Positions 7,723-16,178 of a DNA stretch of 64,000 nt are shown in pieces; position 1 is the stretch's first letter, and each line of letters begins with the position of its first letter. The stretch covers positions 62,001 to 126,000 of the forward strand of contig NZ_BMMM01000009.1 of NCBI RefSeq assembly GCF_014645835.1, given 5' to 3'. This DNA comes from Streptomyces albiflavescens (lineage in GTDB: Bacteria > Actinomycetota > Actinomycetes > Streptomycetales > Streptomycetaceae). The notes below the pieces were generated by a model. That model made no database searches, was not told the DNA's origin, and saw only the letters and a program-made list of their open reading frames with translations. A program made the position numbers and the translations under genes.

Positions 7723-9900
7723 ATGAGTGCGGAGGCGACGAATCCCGCGACGCCAGGTCCTGCCACGCCCTCCCCCAAACTCTCGGGCTCGCGCGAGCAG
7801 GGGGTACCCCCATCGCATCGCAGGAAGGGCCTTCCGCGGATCGATCTGCGCCGTCTGGGCCGGGCCGCGCTGCTCGGCCCCGCGGCACGCGACCGGCTGC
7901 CCGACGCGATCGGCCATGTGGTCGAGGCCCACCGCGCCCATCACCCCGACGCGGGCCTGGAGCCACTGCGCCGGGCGTACGTCCTGGCCGAGTCCTCGCA
8001 CCGCGGCCAGATGCGCAAGAGCGGCGAGCCGTACATCACGCACCCCCTCGCCGTGACCCTGATCCTCGCCGAACTCGGTGCGGAGACCACGACATTGACC
8101 GCCTCCCTGCTCCACGACACCGTCGAGGACACGGAAGTGACGCTCGACCAGGTGCGCGAGGAGTTCGGCGACGAGGTCTGCTACCTGGTGGACGGCGTCA
8201 CCAAGTTGGAGAAGGTCGACTACGGGGCCGCCGCCGAGCCGGAGACGTTCCGCAAGATGCTGGTCGCGACCGGCAACGACGTCCGCGTGATGTCGATCAA
8301 ACTCGCGGACCGGCTGCACAACATGCGGACCCTCGGCGTCATGCGCCCCGAGAAACAGGCGCGGATCGCCAAGGTGACCCGGGACGTCCTGATCCCGCTC
8401 GCCGAACGGCTCGGCGTCCAGGCGCTCAAGACGGAGCTGGAAGACCTCGTCTTCGCGATCCTGCACCCCGAGGAGTACGAGCACACCAGGGAGCTGATCG
8501 CCGACAACGCGGCACGCCAGGACGATCCGCTCGCGGAGATCGCCGAGGAGGTGCGCACGGTTCTGCGCGACGCCGGGATCCAGGCCGAAGTCCTCATAAG
8601 GCCACGCCACTTCGTCTCCGTGCACCGCGTGTCGCGCAAACGCGGCCCCATGCGCGGGGCCGACTTCGGACGGCTCCTCGTGCTGGTGAACGAGGACGCC
8701 GACTGCTACGGAGTCCTCGGCGAACTGCACACCTGTCTCACGCCGGTGGTCTCGGAGTTCAAGGACTTCATCGCGGTCCCCAAGTTCAACCTGTACCAGT
8801 CGCTGCACACGGCCGTCGCGCGCGGCGACGGCGAGGTCGCCGAAGTCCTCATCCGCACCCACCAGATGCACAAGGTCGCCGAGGCCGGGGTCATCGCGCT
8901 CGGCAATCCCTACGCTCCTCCTTCGGAGGAGCCGGCGGACGGCGACGGGGAGCGCCCCTTCGACGGCGAGCGCGCCGACCCCACCCGTCCCGGCTGGCTC
9001 TCCAGGCTCCTCGACTGGCAGGAAGGCGCCCCGGACCCGGACACGTTCTGGTCCACACTGCGCGAAGACCTCGCCCAGGACCGCGAGATCACCGTCTTCC
9101 GCGCCGACGGCGGCTCGTTGGGCCTTCCCGAGGGCGCCAGTTGTGTCGACGCGGCGTACGCGCAGTACGGCGAGGACGCCCACGCCTGCATCGGCGCCCG
9201 CGTCAACGGCCGCCTGGCGACGCTCAGTACGGTCCTGCGGGACGGTGACACCGTGCAGCTCCTGATGGGTCAGGACCCCGCCTCCGAGCCCTCCAGGGAG
9301 TGGCTGGAGCACGCGCACACACCCGCCGCGCGGATCGCCATCCAGCGCTGGATCGCCGCGCATCCCTCGCCCAGCGGCACCCCGGCCCAGGAGGCCCCCG
9401 CCGCGACTCCTCGGCGTGCGGTCGACGTGCGCGCCGCACGGCCCGCGGCGAACGCCGTCGTCGACCAGCCCGGCGCGACCGTACGGCTCGCGGGCTGCTG
9501 TACGCCCGTACCGCCCGACGAGGTGACCGGCTTCGCCGTGCGCGGGGGAGTGGTGACCGTCCACCGCGTGGAGTGCGCCGGAGTGGCGCGCATGAAGAAC
9601 GCTGGGCGCGCGGAGGTCGGCGTGCGCTGGGGTGAGACCACCGAGTGCCGCGTCACGCTGGTCGCCGAGTCCTTCGGCCGCCCGCATCTGCTCGCCGACC
9701 TCACCGAAGCCATCGCCCTCGAGGGTGTCGCCATCGTCTCGGCGACCGTCGAACCCCCCAGTCAGCAGCGCGTACGCCACACGTACACGCTCCAACTGCC
9801 GGACGCGGCACGCCTTCCCGGGCTGATGCGGGCCATGCGCAACGTGCCGGGGGTGTACGACGTGAGCCGGGCGCAGCATCAGGCGGCGGCCGCCCACTAG
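7723..9900 (+). CDS. rshA: RelA/SpoT homologue RshA, bifunctional-type (p)ppGpp protein
   Basis: A 725-residue member of the long RSH family that makes or degrades (p)ppGpp. Domains in order: HD hydrolase with THPLAVTLILAE and LLHDTVEDTE (about residues 105-140); synthetase with RPRHFVSVHRVSRKRG, EFKDFIAVPKFNLYQSLHT and EVLIRTHQMHKVAEAGV (about 285-395); TGS around 450-510; a zinc-finger-like GCCTPVPPDEVTGF near 590; and a C-terminal ACT-like domain. In the synthetase the usual GYQS-type motif reads LYQS, a substitution worth noting. The start is ATG 7723, because GGAGG lies 5 bp before it; a GTG at 7717 overlaps that site. Residues about 15-31 are encoded by an interspersed repeat. The position and sequence match the second RSH gene of Streptomyces rather than the main relA. 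Confidence 0.88.
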   Translation: MSAEATNPATPGPATPSPKLSGSREQGVPPSHRRKGLPRIDLRRLGRAALLGPAARDRLPDAIGHVVEAHRAHHPDAGLEPLRRAYVLAESSHRGQMRKSGEPYITHPLAVTLILAELGAETTTLTASLLHDTVEDTEVTLDQVREEFGDEVCYLVDGVTKLEKVDYGAAAEPETFRKMLVATGNDVRVMSIKLADRLHNMRTLGVMRPEKQARIAKVTRDVLIPLAERLGVQALKTELEDLVFAILHPEEYEHTRELIADNAARQDDPLAEIAEEVRTVLRDAGIQAEVLIRPRHFVSVHRVSRKRGPMRGADFGRLLVLVNEDADCYGVLGELHTCLTPVVSEFKDFIAVPKFNLYQSLHTAVARGDGEVAEVLIRTHQMHKVAEAGVIALGNPYAPPSEEPADGDGERPFDGERADPTRPGWLSRLLDWQEGAPDPDTFWSTLREDLAQDREITVFRADGGSLGLPEGASCVDAAYAQYGEDAHACIGARVNGRLATLSTVLRDGDTVQLLMGQDPASEPSREWLEHAHTPAARIAIQRWIAAHPSPSGTPAQEAPAATPRRAVDVRAARPAANAVVDQPGATVRLAGCCTPVPPDEVTGFAVRGGVVTVHRVECAGVARMKNAGRAEVGVRWGETTECRVTLVAESFGRPHLLADLTEAIALEGVAIVSATVEPPSQQRVRHTYTLQLPDAARLPGLMRAMRNVPGVYDVSRAQHQAAAAH
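7767..7815 (+). repeat. Interspersed palindromic repeat inside the rshA reading frame
   Basis: The segment starts ccctcccccaaactctcggg, contains the palindrome gctcgcgcgagc, and ends caggggg-ta-cccccatcg. A closely similar block (cctcccccacgctcggcttc then gctcgcgcggggggaccccc) occurs at about 57947-57990 inside the MITE. Here it is read through in frame, giving residues such as SPKLSGSREQGVPPSH in the unconserved N-terminal tail of rshA. Confidence 0.75.
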
Positions 9901-10018
9901 GCCTCCCTGGGCTTTCCCCCGTCTCCCTGTCGACCCGTTGGCCGCCCTGGCGACCCGTTCGGGTGGGCCCGGCGCGAGTCGTCACCGCTGGAGGGGCGCG
10001 CGCTGGTAGCGGTGGTCC

Positions 10019-11515
10019 ATGCTGCTCATCCCCCGCCCAAGGCCCCCACGCCCCCGGACTCGCCGTACCAAGGCGGCCCTCCTCGCCTCGGCCGCCTCGG
10101 TCTGCCTGATCGCCGCGAGCGCTCCCAACCCGGCCGCGTCCCTCGGCATCGGTGACCGCCTCTTCCCGAACCTGGGGAACCCCGGATACGACGTCGAGTC
10201 CTACGACCTCGCCTTCACCTATCCCGGCACCAACACCAAGCCGCTCACCGCCGTGACCACCATCGACGCCGTGACGTCCTCCCGGCTCGAACGCATCAAT
10301 CTCGACTTCGCACGCGGAACGGTGGGATCGGTCCAGGTCAACGGGGCACCCGCGGCGTTCACCCGCGACGGTGAGGACCTGATCGTGACGCCGGAGAAGC
10401 CGGTGCCCGTCGGCAACTGGATGCGCATCACCGTGCACCACACCAGCGACCCGGTCGCCGCCAAGGACCAGGACGGCGGTTGGGTGCAGACCAAGGACGG
10501 CCTCGCGATGGCCAACCAGGCCGACGCCGCGCACCTGGTCTTCCCGTGCAACGACCACCCCTCCGACAAGGCGAAGTTCACCATCCATGTCACCGCGCCC
10601 AGCGGGTACACGGCCGTGGCCAACGGACTGCCGGCCGGAGCGGAACGGGCCCGCCGGTCCACCACCTGGACGTACCGCACCGAGCACCCCATGGCCACCG
10701 AGCTGGCCCAGGTGTCCATCGGACGCTCCAGCGTGCTGCACCGGACCGGGCCGCACGGTCTGCCCGTACGCGATGTGGTGCCCACCAAGGACCGTGAGCA
10801 GCTCGAGCCGTGGCTCAAGAAGACGCCCGACCAGATCGCCTGGATGGAGGGGAAGGTCGGCCGGTACCCCTTCGAGACCTACGGGCTGCTGATGGCCCAG
10901 GCCCAGACCGGCTTCGAACTGGAGACACAAACACTCTCGCTCTTCGAGAAAGGGATCTTCACCGAGCCCGCATACCCGAAGTGGTACGTCGAGTCGATCA
11001 TGGTGCATGAGCTCTCCCACCAGTGGTTCGGCGACAGCGTCAGTCCGCACACCTGGTCCGACCTGTGGCTCAACGAGGGGCATGCCACCTGGTACGAGGC
11101 TCTGTACGCCGAGGAGAAGGCGCACAAGCCCATGGAGGACCGGATGAAGGCGGCCTATCGCGCGTCCGACTCCTGGCGGGCGGCGGGAGGGCCGCCCGCG
11201 GCGCCGAAGGGGCCGAAGCCCGGCCAGAAGATCAGCATCTTCCGGCCGAACGTCTACGACGGAGCGGCGCTGGCCCTGTACGCGCTGCGTCAGGAGATCG
11301 GGCGCCCCGCCTTCGAGCGCCTGGAGCGGACCTGGGTGAGCGTCCACCGCGACGGCGTCGCCTCGACGACCGACTTCGTGGACCTCGCTTCCGCCGTCGC
11401 CGCTCGCGATCTGAGCGGGTTCTTCCAGGCGTGGCTGTACGGCGAGAAGACACCGCCGATGCCGGGGCACCCGGACTGGAAGAGCGACCCCCCGAAAGCG
11501 CGCAAAGGCTCCTGA
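10019..11515 (+). CDS. Secreted M1-family zinc metallopeptidase
   Basis: A 498-residue protein with an Arg-rich N-terminus and a hydrophobic signal segment (AALLASAASVCLIAASA, about residues 19-36), so it is probably exported, possibly by Tat given the arginines. The gluzincin site is HELSH at 330-334 with the third zinc ligand E353 in LNEGHATWYE; GFELETQ (around 298-304) takes the place of the M1 GxMEN exopeptidase motif. It is shorter than full aminopeptidase N (about 850 residues), lacking the large C-terminal domain, as is usual for this class. The start ATG at 10019 has a poor ribosome binding site. It follows rshA by 118 bp. Confidence 0.9.
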   Translation: MLLIPRPRPPRPRTRRTKAALLASAASVCLIAASAPNPAASLGIGDRLFPNLGNPGYDVESYDLAFTYPGTNTKPLTAVTTIDAVTSSRLERINLDFARGTVGSVQVNGAPAAFTRDGEDLIVTPEKPVPVGNWMRITVHHTSDPVAAKDQDGGWVQTKDGLAMANQADAAHLVFPCNDHPSDKAKFTIHVTAPSGYTAVANGLPAGAERARRSTTWTYRTEHPMATELAQVSIGRSSVLHRTGPHGLPVRDVVPTKDREQLEPWLKKTPDQIAWMEGKVGRYPFETYGLLMAQAQTGFELETQTLSLFEKGIFTEPAYPKWYVESIMVHELSHQWFGDSVSPHTWSDLWLNEGHATWYEALYAEEKAHKPMEDRMKAAYRASDSWRAAGGPPAAPKGPKPGQKISIFRPNVYDGAALALYALRQEIGRPAFERLERTWVSVHRDGVASTTDFVDLASAVAARDLSGFFQAWLYGEKTPPMPGHPDWKSDPPKARKGS

Positions 11516-11710
11516 CGAGCGCGTACGGGCCCGGCGGTAACTCGCGTGACGAGACGGGCCGTGCCGTGCGACCATCTTCGGGTCGGCGGCGCGGCCCCTC
11601 GGGGGGTTGGCCCGGCGGAATCCGGGAATCTCCCGGAGGCCTCGGACGTTGTTCCGATTGGCGGTGGCATCCGTCGCCGCACTGCTGTCCCCCATCGACG
11701 TAAGGATCCA

Positions 11711-13207
11711 ATGACCTCCTCTTCTTCCCCTTCCCAGGACGCGCAGAGCTTCGCGCAGAACTACCCCGAAGGTCTTCGGGCCGATGCCCTGATGGAAGAG
11801 GACGTCGCCTGGAGCCACGAGATCGACGGAGAGCGGGACGGCGAGCAGTTCGACCGCACCGAGCGTGCGGCGCTGCGCCGTGTGGCGGGCCTCTCCACCG
11901 AGCTCGAGGACGTCACCGAGGTCGAGTACCGACAGCTCCGCCTGGAGCGCGTGGTGCTCGTCGGTGTCTGGACCACGGGAACCATCAGGGACGCGGACAA
12001 CTCGCTCGCCGAGCTGGCGGCCCTCGCGGAGACCGCGGGCGCGCTCGTCCTCGACGGCGTCGTCCAGCGCCGCGACAAGCCCGACGCGGCCACGTACATC
12101 GGATCCGGCAAGGCCTATGAGCTGCGGGACATCGTCCTGGAGACCGGTGCCGACACCGTGATCTGCGACGGTGAGCTGAGCCCCGGCCAGCTGATCCACC
12201 TCGAAGACGTCGTCAAGGTCAAGGTCATCGACCGTACGGCCCTGATCCTCGACATCTTCGCCCAGCACGCCAAGTCCCGAGAGGGCAAGGCACAGGTCGC
12301 GCTCGCGCAGATGCAGTACATGCTGCCGAGGCTGCGCGGCTGGGGTCAGTCGCTGTCGCGTCAGATGGGCGGCGGCAAGGGCGGCGGCCTCGCCACCCGT
12401 GGTCCCGGTGAGACCAAGATCGAGACGGACCGGCGCCGTATCCGCGAGAAGATGGCGAAGATGCGCCGGGAGATCGCGGACATGAAGACGGGCCGCGAGA
12501 TCAAGCGCCAGGAGCGCCGACGCAACAAGGTGCCTTCGGTCGCCATCGCCGGTTACACCAACGCCGGCAAGTCTTCCCTGCTCAACCGCCTCACGGGCGC
12601 GGGCGTGCTGGTCGAGAACGCGCTGTTCGCGACCCTGGACCCGACCGTCCGCAGGGCCGAGACCCCGAGCGGGCGGCTGTACACGCTGGTCGACACGGTC
12701 GGTTTCGTACGCCACCTGCCGCACCACCTGGTCGAGGCCTTCCGCTCCACCATGGAGGAGGTCGGCGACTCGGACCTGATCCTGCATGTGGTGGACGGTT
12801 CGCACCCGGCGCCCGAGGAGCAGCTTGCCGCCGTGCGCGAGGTGATCAGGGACGTCGGCGCCACCGACGTACCGGAGATCGTCGTGATCAACAAGGCGGA
12901 CGCTGCCGACCCGCTGGTGCTCCAGCAGCTGATGCGGATCGAGAAGCGTTCCATCGCGGTCTCGGCCCGAACCGGCCAGGGCATCGACGAGCTGCTCGCG
13001 CTCATCGACAACGAGCTGCCGCGCCCCTCGGTCGAGATCGAGGCGCTCGTGCCGTACACGCACGGCAAGCTGGTCGCCCGTGCCCACACCGAGGGCGAGG
13101 TGATCTCCGAGGAGCACACCCCGGAGGGCACGCTGCTCAAGGTGCGGGTGCACGAGGAACTGGCGGCGGATCTCGGACCGTACGTTCCGGCGCCGGCACT
13201 TCGGTAG
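11711..13207 (+). CDS. hflX: GTPase HflX
   Basis: A 498-residue translational GTPase that splits or rescues stalled ribosomes, especially under stress. The N-terminal HflX domain contains ATYIGSGKAYELRD and the Gly-rich linker GGGKGGGLATRGPGETKIE. The G domain carries G1 GYTNAGKS, G3 DTVGFVRHLP and G4 NKAD. The N-terminal extension of about 60 residues is acidic and is longer than in E. coli. AAGGA lies 4 bp before the ATG at 11711. A strong bidirectional terminator follows. Confidence 0.95.
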   Translation: MTSSSSPSQDAQSFAQNYPEGLRADALMEEDVAWSHEIDGERDGEQFDRTERAALRRVAGLSTELEDVTEVEYRQLRLERVVLVGVWTTGTIRDADNSLAELAALAETAGALVLDGVVQRRDKPDAATYIGSGKAYELRDIVLETGADTVICDGELSPGQLIHLEDVVKVKVIDRTALILDIFAQHAKSREGKAQVALAQMQYMLPRLRGWGQSLSRQMGGGKGGGLATRGPGETKIETDRRRIREKMAKMRREIADMKTGREIKRQERRRNKVPSVAIAGYTNAGKSSLLNRLTGAGVLVENALFATLDPTVRRAETPSGRLYTLVDTVGFVRHLPHHLVEAFRSTMEEVGDSDLILHVVDGSHPAPEEQLAAVREVIRDVGATDVPEIVVINKADAADPLVLQQLMRIEKRSIAVSARTGQGIDELLALIDNELPRPSVEIEALVPYTHGKLVARAHTEGEVISEEHTPEGTLLKVRVHEELAADLGPYVPAPALR

Positions 13208-13235
13208 CGACACACGTACGCACTCGTACGACGCG

Positions 13236-13272
13236 GGAAGGCCCGCCCCCTGTCGCAGGGGGCGGGCCTTCC
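13236..13272. terminator. Strong bidirectional terminator between hflX and protease gene
   Basis: A perfect 17-bp stem (ggaaggcccgccccctg and its complement) with a 3-nt loop. It lies 28 bp after hflX and 47 bp after the end of the convergent lipoprotein gene, so it can serve both. Confidence 0.9.
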
Positions 13273-13319
13273 GCACGCGTACGTGCGGGCCTTCCGCACG
13301 TGTACGTGGACGACGGTGC

Positions 13320-14495
13320 CTACTGGCCGCCGTACTCCTTGCTCATGTTCTGGTAGAGCGCCTCGGCGCCCTTGCCCAGCTGCGGTCCCGCCAGCCAGGT
13401 GTTGTCGGACGGGCCGATCGACGTGTTCGAGACGAGCTTCGTCTCGCCGTCGACGACACGGAACCAGCCACCGCCGGACGAACCTCCGGTCATGGTGCAT
13501 CCGATGCGGTACATCGTCGGCAGGGTCGGGTCCAGCGACAGACGGCCCGGCTTGTCGACGCACTTGAACATGCTCAGACCGCTGTACGGCGGTGCGGCCG
13601 GGTAGCCCCACGCTCCCATCGTGCTGACGTCCTGGGCGGACGGCGCGGAGAAGTCCACGTCCAGTGCGTTGCCGACCGTCTCCTCCAGCGATTTGCTGCC
13701 CTGCTCCGGCTTCACGTGCAGCACGGCGTAGTCGTACGGAGCGCCCGCGCCGCCCGTCTCGTCGCCGCCCGAGATCCACTCGTTGGAGGTGGCGGCCCAG
13801 TCCGCCCACCACTGACCGTACGGGGCGATCTCCGACGCCGCGGCGTTGCCCAGCTCGGACTCGGACTTGCCGAGGTCGTTGTAGGACGGGACGAACGCGA
13901 TGTTGCGGTACCAGCCTCCGCTGCCGCCGGCGTGCACGCAGTGGCCCGCGGTCCACACGAGGTTGGACTTGCCGGGGTGGTTCACGTCCTTGATGACCGT
14001 GCCCGAGCAGACCATCGAGCCCTCGGGGGAGTCGAAGAAGACCTTCCCGACCGGAGCGGCGTGGTCGTGGTACGGGGTCTTCTCGGCCTTGGCCTCGACC
14101 GGCGCCGGTTCCGGGTCGCTGACGCCCTGGTCGGCCGCCGCGTCCTTCGCGGAGATCGTCTTGTCCGGGTCCTTGGCGGACTTCATCCGCTCGGGCTTCC
14201 ACAGCCCCTCGATCACCGGGTTGACGAAGTCCTTGGCCTCACTGAGCCACTTGTCCTTGTCCCAGTTCTTCCAGCCGCCGTTCGCCCACTGGTCGACATC
14301 TATGCCGTGGTCTTTGAGCTTGTCCTTGATGTCGTCCGGGATCTTGATCTTGTCGTCGCCGCCCTGCGACGCGGAGGCGGTGGACTCGTCGCTCGCCTTG
14401 TCGTCGCCCGAGTTGCAGGCGGTGGCGGTCAGTGCCAGAACCGCCACCAGGCCGGTGGCGGTGAGGAAGGTGCGCCGGCTTCTTGAGGAACGCAT
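13320..14495 (-). CDS. Trypsin-like serine protease lipoprotein, copy 1
   Basis: A 391-residue secreted protein. A signal peptide with an RR motif ends in the lipobox LTATAC, placing the lipidated Cys near residue 27, so it is anchored to the outer face of the membrane. A linker rich in D, K and W (DDKIKIPDDIKDKLKDHGID) precedes a chymotrypsin-fold domain: His in WTAGHCVHAG, Asp in YDYAVLHV and Ser in TGGSSGGGW. It is a close paralogue of the next gene upstream, alignable over nearly its full length including the linker. Substrate and role are unknown; extracytoplasmic protein processing is likely. Confidence 0.9.
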   Translation of the reverse strand: MRSSRSRRTFLTATGLVAVLALTATACNSGDDKASDESTASASQGGDDKIKIPDDIKDKLKDHGIDVDQWANGGWKNWDKDKWLSEAKDFVNPVIEGLWKPERMKSAKDPDKTISAKDAAADQGVSDPEPAPVEAKAEKTPYHDHAAPVGKVFFDSPEGSMVCSGTVIKDVNHPGKSNLVWTAGHCVHAGGSGGWYRNIAFVPSYNDLGKSESELGNAAASEIAPYGQWWADWAATSNEWISGGDETGGAGAPYDYAVLHVKPEQGSKSLEETVGNALDVDFSAPSAQDVSTMGAWGYPAAPPYSGLSMFKCVDKPGRLSLDPTLPTMYRIGCTMTGGSSGGGWFRVVDGETKLVSNTSIGPSDNTWLAGPQLGKGAEALYQNMSKEYGGQ

Positions 14496-14609
14496 GGTGG
14501 TGTAACCCCCGTTGGAGCTCTTGTGTCATGTGCTTGTCAGGCGTGGGGCGGCTCTCCGTGAAGCCCGCCCGGACGCGACACCCCACTATGCCTGCGCAGT
14601 TGGGGACGA

Positions 14610-14655
14610 ACGACGGTGGGCCGGTGAAGGTTCCTGTGACCAGGCCCACCGTCGT
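14610..14655 (-). terminator. Terminator for lipoprotein protease copy 2
   Basis: acgacggtgggcc and its perfect complement, with a 20-nt loop that can pair further. It starts 29 bp after the stop codon of the minus-strand gene at 14684. Confidence 0.75.
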
Positions 14656-14683
14656 CTGTCCGAACCCTGTTACGTCGCGTGCA

Positions 14684-15913
14684 TCACTGTCCGGCGAACT
14701 TCTTGCTCACCGAGGCGTACACACCCTTGGCCACATCACCCAGGCGCGGGCCCGCCAGCCAGCCGAACTTGACCGGCCCGATCGAGGTGTTGGACACCAG
14801 CGCGGGCTTGCCGTCCGACCCCGTGGCCACCCAGCCGCCACCGGACGAACCACCGGTCATGGTGCACCCGATGCGGTACATCGTCGGGTCGGACTGCGCC
14901 ACCGACAACCGTCCCGGCTTGTCCGTGCACTGGTACAGCTTCTGACCGTCGAACGGCGCCGCGGCCGGGTAGCCGGTCGCCGTGATGCTCGACACCTTGG
15001 GCACGGCCGGAGCGTTGAAGTTCACCGGAAGCGCCGAACCGACCGTCTCCTCCAGCGACTTGCCGCCGCTGCCCTTCTCCGGGGTCACATGCAGCACGGC
15101 GAAGTCGTACGGGGCTCCCTGGCCGCCTGTGGAACCGCCCTGCTCGATCCACTGGTCCGAGGTCTGCGCCCAGTCGCTCCACCAGACACCGTACGGAGCG
15201 ACCTCCTGGCGGGTGGCCTTCTCCAGCTGGGCGGCCGTCTTGCCCGAGTCGTTGTACGAGGGTACGAAGGCGATGTTGCGGTACCAGCCGCCCTTCTTGC
15301 CGGCGTGCACACAGTGGCCCGCGGTCCACACGAGGTTGGACTTGCCCGGGTGCGCCGGGTCCTCGACCACCGTCGCCGAGCAGACCATCGTGCCCTCGGG
15401 GGAGTCGAAGAACACCTTGCCGGCCTCGGGCACATTGGCGTGGTACGCGGTCTTCACGGCCTGTGCGGTCACGGGAGCCGGCTCGGGGTCGGTGACGCCC
15501 TGGTCACCGGAGAGGTCGTTGTCGTCGACGCCCTTGTTCTTGTCCGGGTCGTCGGCGCCGCGCATCCGATCCGGGTCCCACAGCCCCTTGATGATCGGGT
15601 TGATGAAGTCGTCGGCCTCGCGCAGCCAGTCGTCCTTGTTCCAGTTCTTCCAGGCGCCGTTCTTCCACTTGTCGACGTCGATCCCGTGCTGCTTGAGCTT
15701 GTTCTTGATGTCGTCCGGGATCTTGATCTTGTCGTCGCCGCTCTGGGTGGCGGACGCGGTGGGCTCACCGCTCGCCTTGTCGTCGCCCGAGTTGCAGGCG
15801 GTGGCGGTCAGAGCCAGCGCCGCCGTGAGGCCGACGGCGGCCAGCACGGGGGAGGTTCTGCGGCGCGCGCTCCTTCCTCGGCGAGCGGCGAAGGGCGGGC
15901 GTATGGATCGCAT
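14684..15913 (-). CDS. Trypsin-like serine protease lipoprotein, copy 2
   Basis: A 409-residue paralogue of the neighbouring copy, with a longer Arg-rich N-terminus before the lipobox LTATAC. The same DDKIKIPDDIKNKLKQHGID linker follows, then WTAGHCVHAG (His), YDFAVLHV (Asp) and TGGSSGGGW (Ser). Both copies keep the full triad, so neither looks decayed. A terminator separates them, suggesting separate transcription. The tandem arrangement and near-colinear alignment indicate local duplication. Confidence 0.9.
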   Translation of the reverse strand: MRSIRPPFAARRGRSARRRTSPVLAAVGLTAALALTATACNSGDDKASGEPTASATQSGDDKIKIPDDIKNKLKQHGIDVDKWKNGAWKNWNKDDWLREADDFINPIIKGLWDPDRMRGADDPDKNKGVDDNDLSGDQGVTDPEPAPVTAQAVKTAYHANVPEAGKVFFDSPEGTMVCSATVVEDPAHPGKSNLVWTAGHCVHAGKKGGWYRNIAFVPSYNDSGKTAAQLEKATRQEVAPYGVWWSDWAQTSDQWIEQGGSTGGQGAPYDFAVLHVTPEKGSGGKSLEETVGSALPVNFNAPAVPKVSSITATGYPAAAPFDGQKLYQCTDKPGRLSVAQSDPTMYRIGCTMTGGSSGGGWVATGSDGKPALVSNTSIGPVKFGWLAGPRLGDVAKGVYASVSKKFAGQ

Positions 15914-16029
15914 GGTGTAACTCCCCCTGGGCGTATGAGAACTGTGCGCTGATGGGCGCCGATCAGCCTTGATCGATCGGTACGGCTGAACGGCACCAAA
16001 GACTATGCGGTCGCTGTGGGGGACATCCG

Positions 16030-16050
16030 ACGGAACGGCAACGGTTCCGT
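16030..16050. promoter_or_regulatory. Inverted repeat between protease copy 2 and the siderophore locus
   Basis: acggaac and gttccgt are perfect 7-bp arms around a 7-nt spacer in the 265-bp divergent intergenic region. The geometry suits a dimeric regulator. It does not resemble the IdeR/DmdR iron box. Confidence 0.35.
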
Positions 16051-16178
16051 CACGGCAAGGATCTTCGACTCACCCGCTTCCCCGTGCGATCCGCGTCGTT
16101 GGTACGTACGGGGGACCTGCCGCCTGCGTTCAGAGCCCCTTGCCAACTCGCCTCTGGACAGCGGGAGGACCTGAAGTC

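Noticed and set aside
9701-13276. A 1191-codon open frame on the minus strand opposite the M1 peptidase and hflX
   Set aside because: It is antisense to two well-conserved genes, has the composition of a G+C-bias artefact and shows no domain or ribosome binding site.
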